Shown here: one piece after another, positions 61,842 to 64,000 of the stretch
How the letters are laid out: every line of letters starts with the position of its first letter
How positions within the stretch are numbered: the stretch's first letter is position 1
Source: Coprovicinus avistercoris
GTDB lineage: Bacteria > Actinomycetota > Coriobacteriia > Coriobacteriales > Atopobiaceae
Length of the DNA: 64,000 nucleotides
Direction of reading: 5' to 3'
NCBI GenBank assembly: GCA_018714895.1
Contig: DVMQ01000007.1
Span: 51,191-115,190, forward strand
The notes under the pieces: model-generated
The model's input: only the letters and a program-made list of their open reading frames with translations
The model's database searches: none
What the model was told of the DNA's origin: nothing
Translations under genes and position numbers: made by a program

Positions 61842-63361
61842 TTGTTGCTATTGACGGACCTGCAGGGTCTGGAAAATCCACGGTTGCTCGCACAATTGCA
61901 CAACGTCGCGGCTTTATCTACCTAGACACAGGAGCAATGTATAGAAGTGTTACGTTGGCGTGCCTCGATAATCAGGTTGATATAGCTGATGCTGAGGCAG
62001 TTGCTCACATTGCATCCACTAGCACTATTTCATTTGCTTCTGACAATGATCAAACACAGCACGTTTATCTCAATGGTAAGGATGTAACCCAGGCTATTCG
62101 AGAGGAACGCGTTGACTCGGCAGTTTCTCTTGTTTCTGCTATTCCGGCCGTAAGAGATTGCATGGGAGATTTACAGCGCAAGCTAGGAGAGCAAGGAAGC
62201 ATTGTTGCTGAAGGTCGAGATATTGGTACTGTTGTCTTTCCGCATGCTGAAGTGAAAGTATTTCTCACTGCAAATGCAGAGGCACGCGCTCACCGTCGTG
62301 CAGTTCAGCGTGACGGTGGCAATGCAGCACAGGCCGATAAAGCAGTGAACTCAGAAGAAGAAAAACAAATTTTGGCTGATATTGAGCGTCGGGACAAAAT
62401 GGATTCAACCCGCAGCGTCGCCCCGCTTACCGCCGCTGCTGATGCGGTACAGATTGACTCTTCAAACCTTACGGTCGATGAGGTTTGCGCAAAAATCGAA
62501 GCACTTATCGACGCAAAGTCCTCCCAGAATTCTTCCGAGGGTAAAACTCCCCAGAAGGCCGAGACCTCACAACAAACAACCAAACAACCCGCGAAGGCCA
62601 CTCCTAAGAAGAAGGTAAAAACAACTTCTGGACCAATGCCTTGGTGGGGCAATACGATTGCCGATTATCACGCCCATCAGATTCCTGAGTTTCCCTTGGG
62701 AGCTCGCATATTTCGATGGATCGCCATCAGTGTCGTTGCCATTTTTAGTAAATTGATGTGGCGCTGGACCGTTGAAGATCGTCAAAAAATTGTAGAGGCA
62801 ACCAAGGAACGTGGTGTTGTCCTCGTTATGAATCACGTTTCGATGCTCGACCCAATTGTTGCTTACTTAACTTTTGTTGCGCTGGGACTTCGCATTCGTC
62901 CTATTTATAAGGACGAGTTTAACGATCAAGGGCCCCTTGGAAAAATACTTGCCTGGGTAGGTGGCATTTCAGTGCGTCGAGGCACTGCAGATCTCAAAGC
63001 GCTTCGAAATGCCCAGCACACCCTCGAATCCGGAGACTCTATTCTTGTGTTCCCTGAGGGCACCCGTATTAAATCAGACGATGAGCCGGTAACGATTCAT
63101 GGTGGGTTTGCCCTTATGGCACGCATGGGCAAAGCAAAAGTTCTCCCCATGGCCATTGTTGGTGCTCGAGACATTACCCCACGTGGACATCACATTCCGC
63201 GTCCTAAGAAGGTTTGGACAAAGGTTGGCGACCCCATTTCATTTGAAGAGCTGGGTATTAAAGGTCGCAAAGAGCAGGCTGAGGCAATGGAAAAAGTTGC
63301 AATGGAGCGGGTATACGCTTTAAGAGATGAGCTGCGCAAAGAGCATCCCGGCCATTTTTAA
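61838..63361 (+). CDS. Fusion of cytidylate kinase and PlsC-type acyltransferase
   Basis: 507 residues with two enzymes in one chain. Residues 1-225 are cytidylate kinase: IVAIDGPAGSGKSTVARTIA, YLDTGAMYRSVTLA, VAEGRDIGTVVFPHAEVKVF, RRDKMDSTRSVAPL. A Lys/Thr/Gln-rich linker (~228-268) follows. Residues ~290-507 are an acylglycerol-phosphate acyltransferase: the NHVSMLD box near 331 and FPEGTR near 405 with GGISVRRGTADLKALRNA between. So CMP/dCMP phosphorylation and phosphatidate synthesis are tied together; CTP is also the co-substrate of CdsA. It starts with GTG overlapping rluB, and ispH follows 17 bases later. Confidence 0.93.
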   Translation: MIVAIDGPAGSGKSTVARTIAQRRGFIYLDTGAMYRSVTLACLDNQVDIADAEAVAHIASTSTISFASDNDQTQHVYLNGKDVTQAIREERVDSAVSLVSAIPAVRDCMGDLQRKLGEQGSIVAEGRDIGTVVFPHAEVKVFLTANAEARAHRRAVQRDGGNAAQADKAVNSEEEKQILADIERRDKMDSTRSVAPLTAAADAVQIDSSNLTVDEVCAKIEALIDAKSSQNSSEGKTPQKAETSQQTTKQPAKATPKKKVKTTSGPMPWWGNTIADYHAHQIPEFPLGARIFRWIAISVVAIFSKLMWRWTVEDRQKIVEATKERGVVLVMNHVSMLDPIVAYLTFVALGLRIRPIYKDEFNDQGPLGKILAWVGGISVRRGTADLKALRNAQHTLESGDSILVFPEGTRIKSDDEPVTIHGGFALMARMGKAKVLPMAIVGARDITPRGHHIPRPKKVWTKVGDPISFEELGIKGRKEQAEAMEKVAMERVYALRDELRKEHPGHF

Positions 63362-63378
63362 TCTGTTCAGGAGGGTTT

Positions 63379-64000
63379 ATGGCAACGATAATATGCGCAG
63401 AACATGCAGGGGCATGCTATGGCGTTGAACGTGCTTTACGAATGGTACGAGAAGCAGCTCAATCCCATGAAGGGAGCGTACAGACCCTCGGTCCGCTCAT
63501 CCATAACCCTCAGGTAGTAGAAGAACTTGAGCACAACCATGGCGTTACTGTTGCACAAGATGCGGATCATGTGAGCGGTGATACCGTTGTCATTCGTTCT
63601 CATGGCGTCGTACCAGATGTGATACAGCATCTGCATGATCTTGATAAAGACGTGGTTGATGCCACCTGTCCTTATGTAAAAAAAGTACATGCAGCCGCCG
63701 AACGTCTGGTACGCGAAGGATATCAAGTCTTGGTTGTGGGCGAAGCCGGACATCCCGAAGTCGAAGGTATCTTAGGCCATGCTCCAAGTGCTGTTGCTGT
63801 GGCCAATCCAGATGATTTGGAGCATCTCTCACTTTCACGCAAGGTTGGCGTTGTAGTGCAGACCACGCAATCGCGTACCACGCTTTCTTCTCTTGTTTCT
63901 GCGATTCTCCTTAATGGTTCTGTTGATGAGCTTAAGGTAGTAGATACCATTTGCGAAGCTACTGCCGAGCGCCAACGTGCAGCAGCTGCTCTTGCTCAAA
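63379..64000 (+). CDS. ispH: 4-hydroxy-3-methylbut-2-enyl diphosphate reductase, N-terminal part (cut by window edge)
   Basis: Last step of the MEP pathway, an iron-sulfur enzyme yielding IPP and DMAPP. About 207 residues are visible and the frame is open at the window end. All three cysteine ligands are present: GACYGVERALRMVREA, VDATCPYVKKVHAAAERL and DTICEATAERQ. Other family marks are VIRSHGVVPDVIQHL and VVGEAGHPEVEGILGHA. AGGAGGG precedes the ATG. Confidence 0.95.
   Translation, partial: MATIICAEHAGACYGVERALRMVREAAQSHEGSVQTLGPLIHNPQVVEELEHNHGVTVAQDADHVSGDTVVIRSHGVVPDVIQHLHDLDKDVVDATCPYVKKVHAAAERLVREGYQVLVVGEAGHPEVEGILGHAPSAVAVANPDDLEHLSLSRKVGVVVQTTQSRTTLSSLVSAILLNGSVDELKVVDTICEATAERQRAAAALAQ

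Overview
The window is a 64 kb piece of a bacterial chromosome, mostly densely packed housekeeping operons on the + strand. The gene set suggests an actinobacterium of the class Coriobacteriia (Atopobium/Lancefieldella/Olsenella-like): moderate GC, one cell membrane with a sortase-anchored giant surface protein, the MEP isoprenoid pathway, pyruvate phosphate dikinase with its DUF299 regulator, a Cmk-PlsC fusion and a DUF6273 protein. The placement rests on gene content and style, not on a database search.

Layout. 1-3442: proline synthesis (proB end, proA), then nadD, yqeK and rsfS, joined by 4-base stop/start overlaps. 3430-6688 (minus): response regulator, histidine kinase and dinB in one apparent operon. 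6927-13420: rpsP-khpA-rimM-trmD-lepB-glyQ-glyS and the PPDK regulatory protein. 13674-16445: ppdK. 16576-18590: dgt and a membrane-anchored DUF6273 protein. 18692-25394: rplS, rnhB, a yraN broken by an in-frame amber codon, comM/yifB, dprA, trmFO and a xerC-like recombinase. 25573-35844: rpsB-tsf, then pyrH-frr-uppS-cdsA-dxr-rseP-ispG-proS, coupling translation, the MEP/undecaprenyl pathway and membrane lipid synthesis.

35937-38540 holds two tRNA genes and a decayed genomic island. The island starts at a CAT-anticodon tRNA, carries an integrase pseudogene and an intact NYN-domain (LabA-like) gene, and ends at a 45-bp imperfect copy of the tRNA 3' end. Next come small membrane proteins (38750-39280), then an 11.5 kb gene (39527-50998, minus) for a 3823-residue wall-anchored protein with about 12 Cna_B-type and 10 SpaA-type repeats. 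A tRNA-Val gene follows.

51580-55930 is the most unusual accessory block. A Tat-type lipoprotein glycosidase (GH3/NagZ-like), a zinc-ribbon/TM/PASTA/C-type-lectin protein, a Tat-type lipoprotein amidase and a second zinc-ribbon/TM protein ending in a YARHG domain lie head to tail. The two zinc-ribbon proteins are paralogues that share the membrane segment and a striking juxtamembrane motif but carry different outer domains. This looks like a cell-wall sensing or remodelling module and is my best candidate for an undescribed system. 56076-64000 returns to core genes: a VOC protein behind nested tandem repeats, an ABC-F ATPase, a small membrane protein, an M50 protease, scpA, scpB, rluB, the cmk-plsC fusion and the start of ispH. 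No CRISPR array, rRNA gene or intact insertion sequence was seen.
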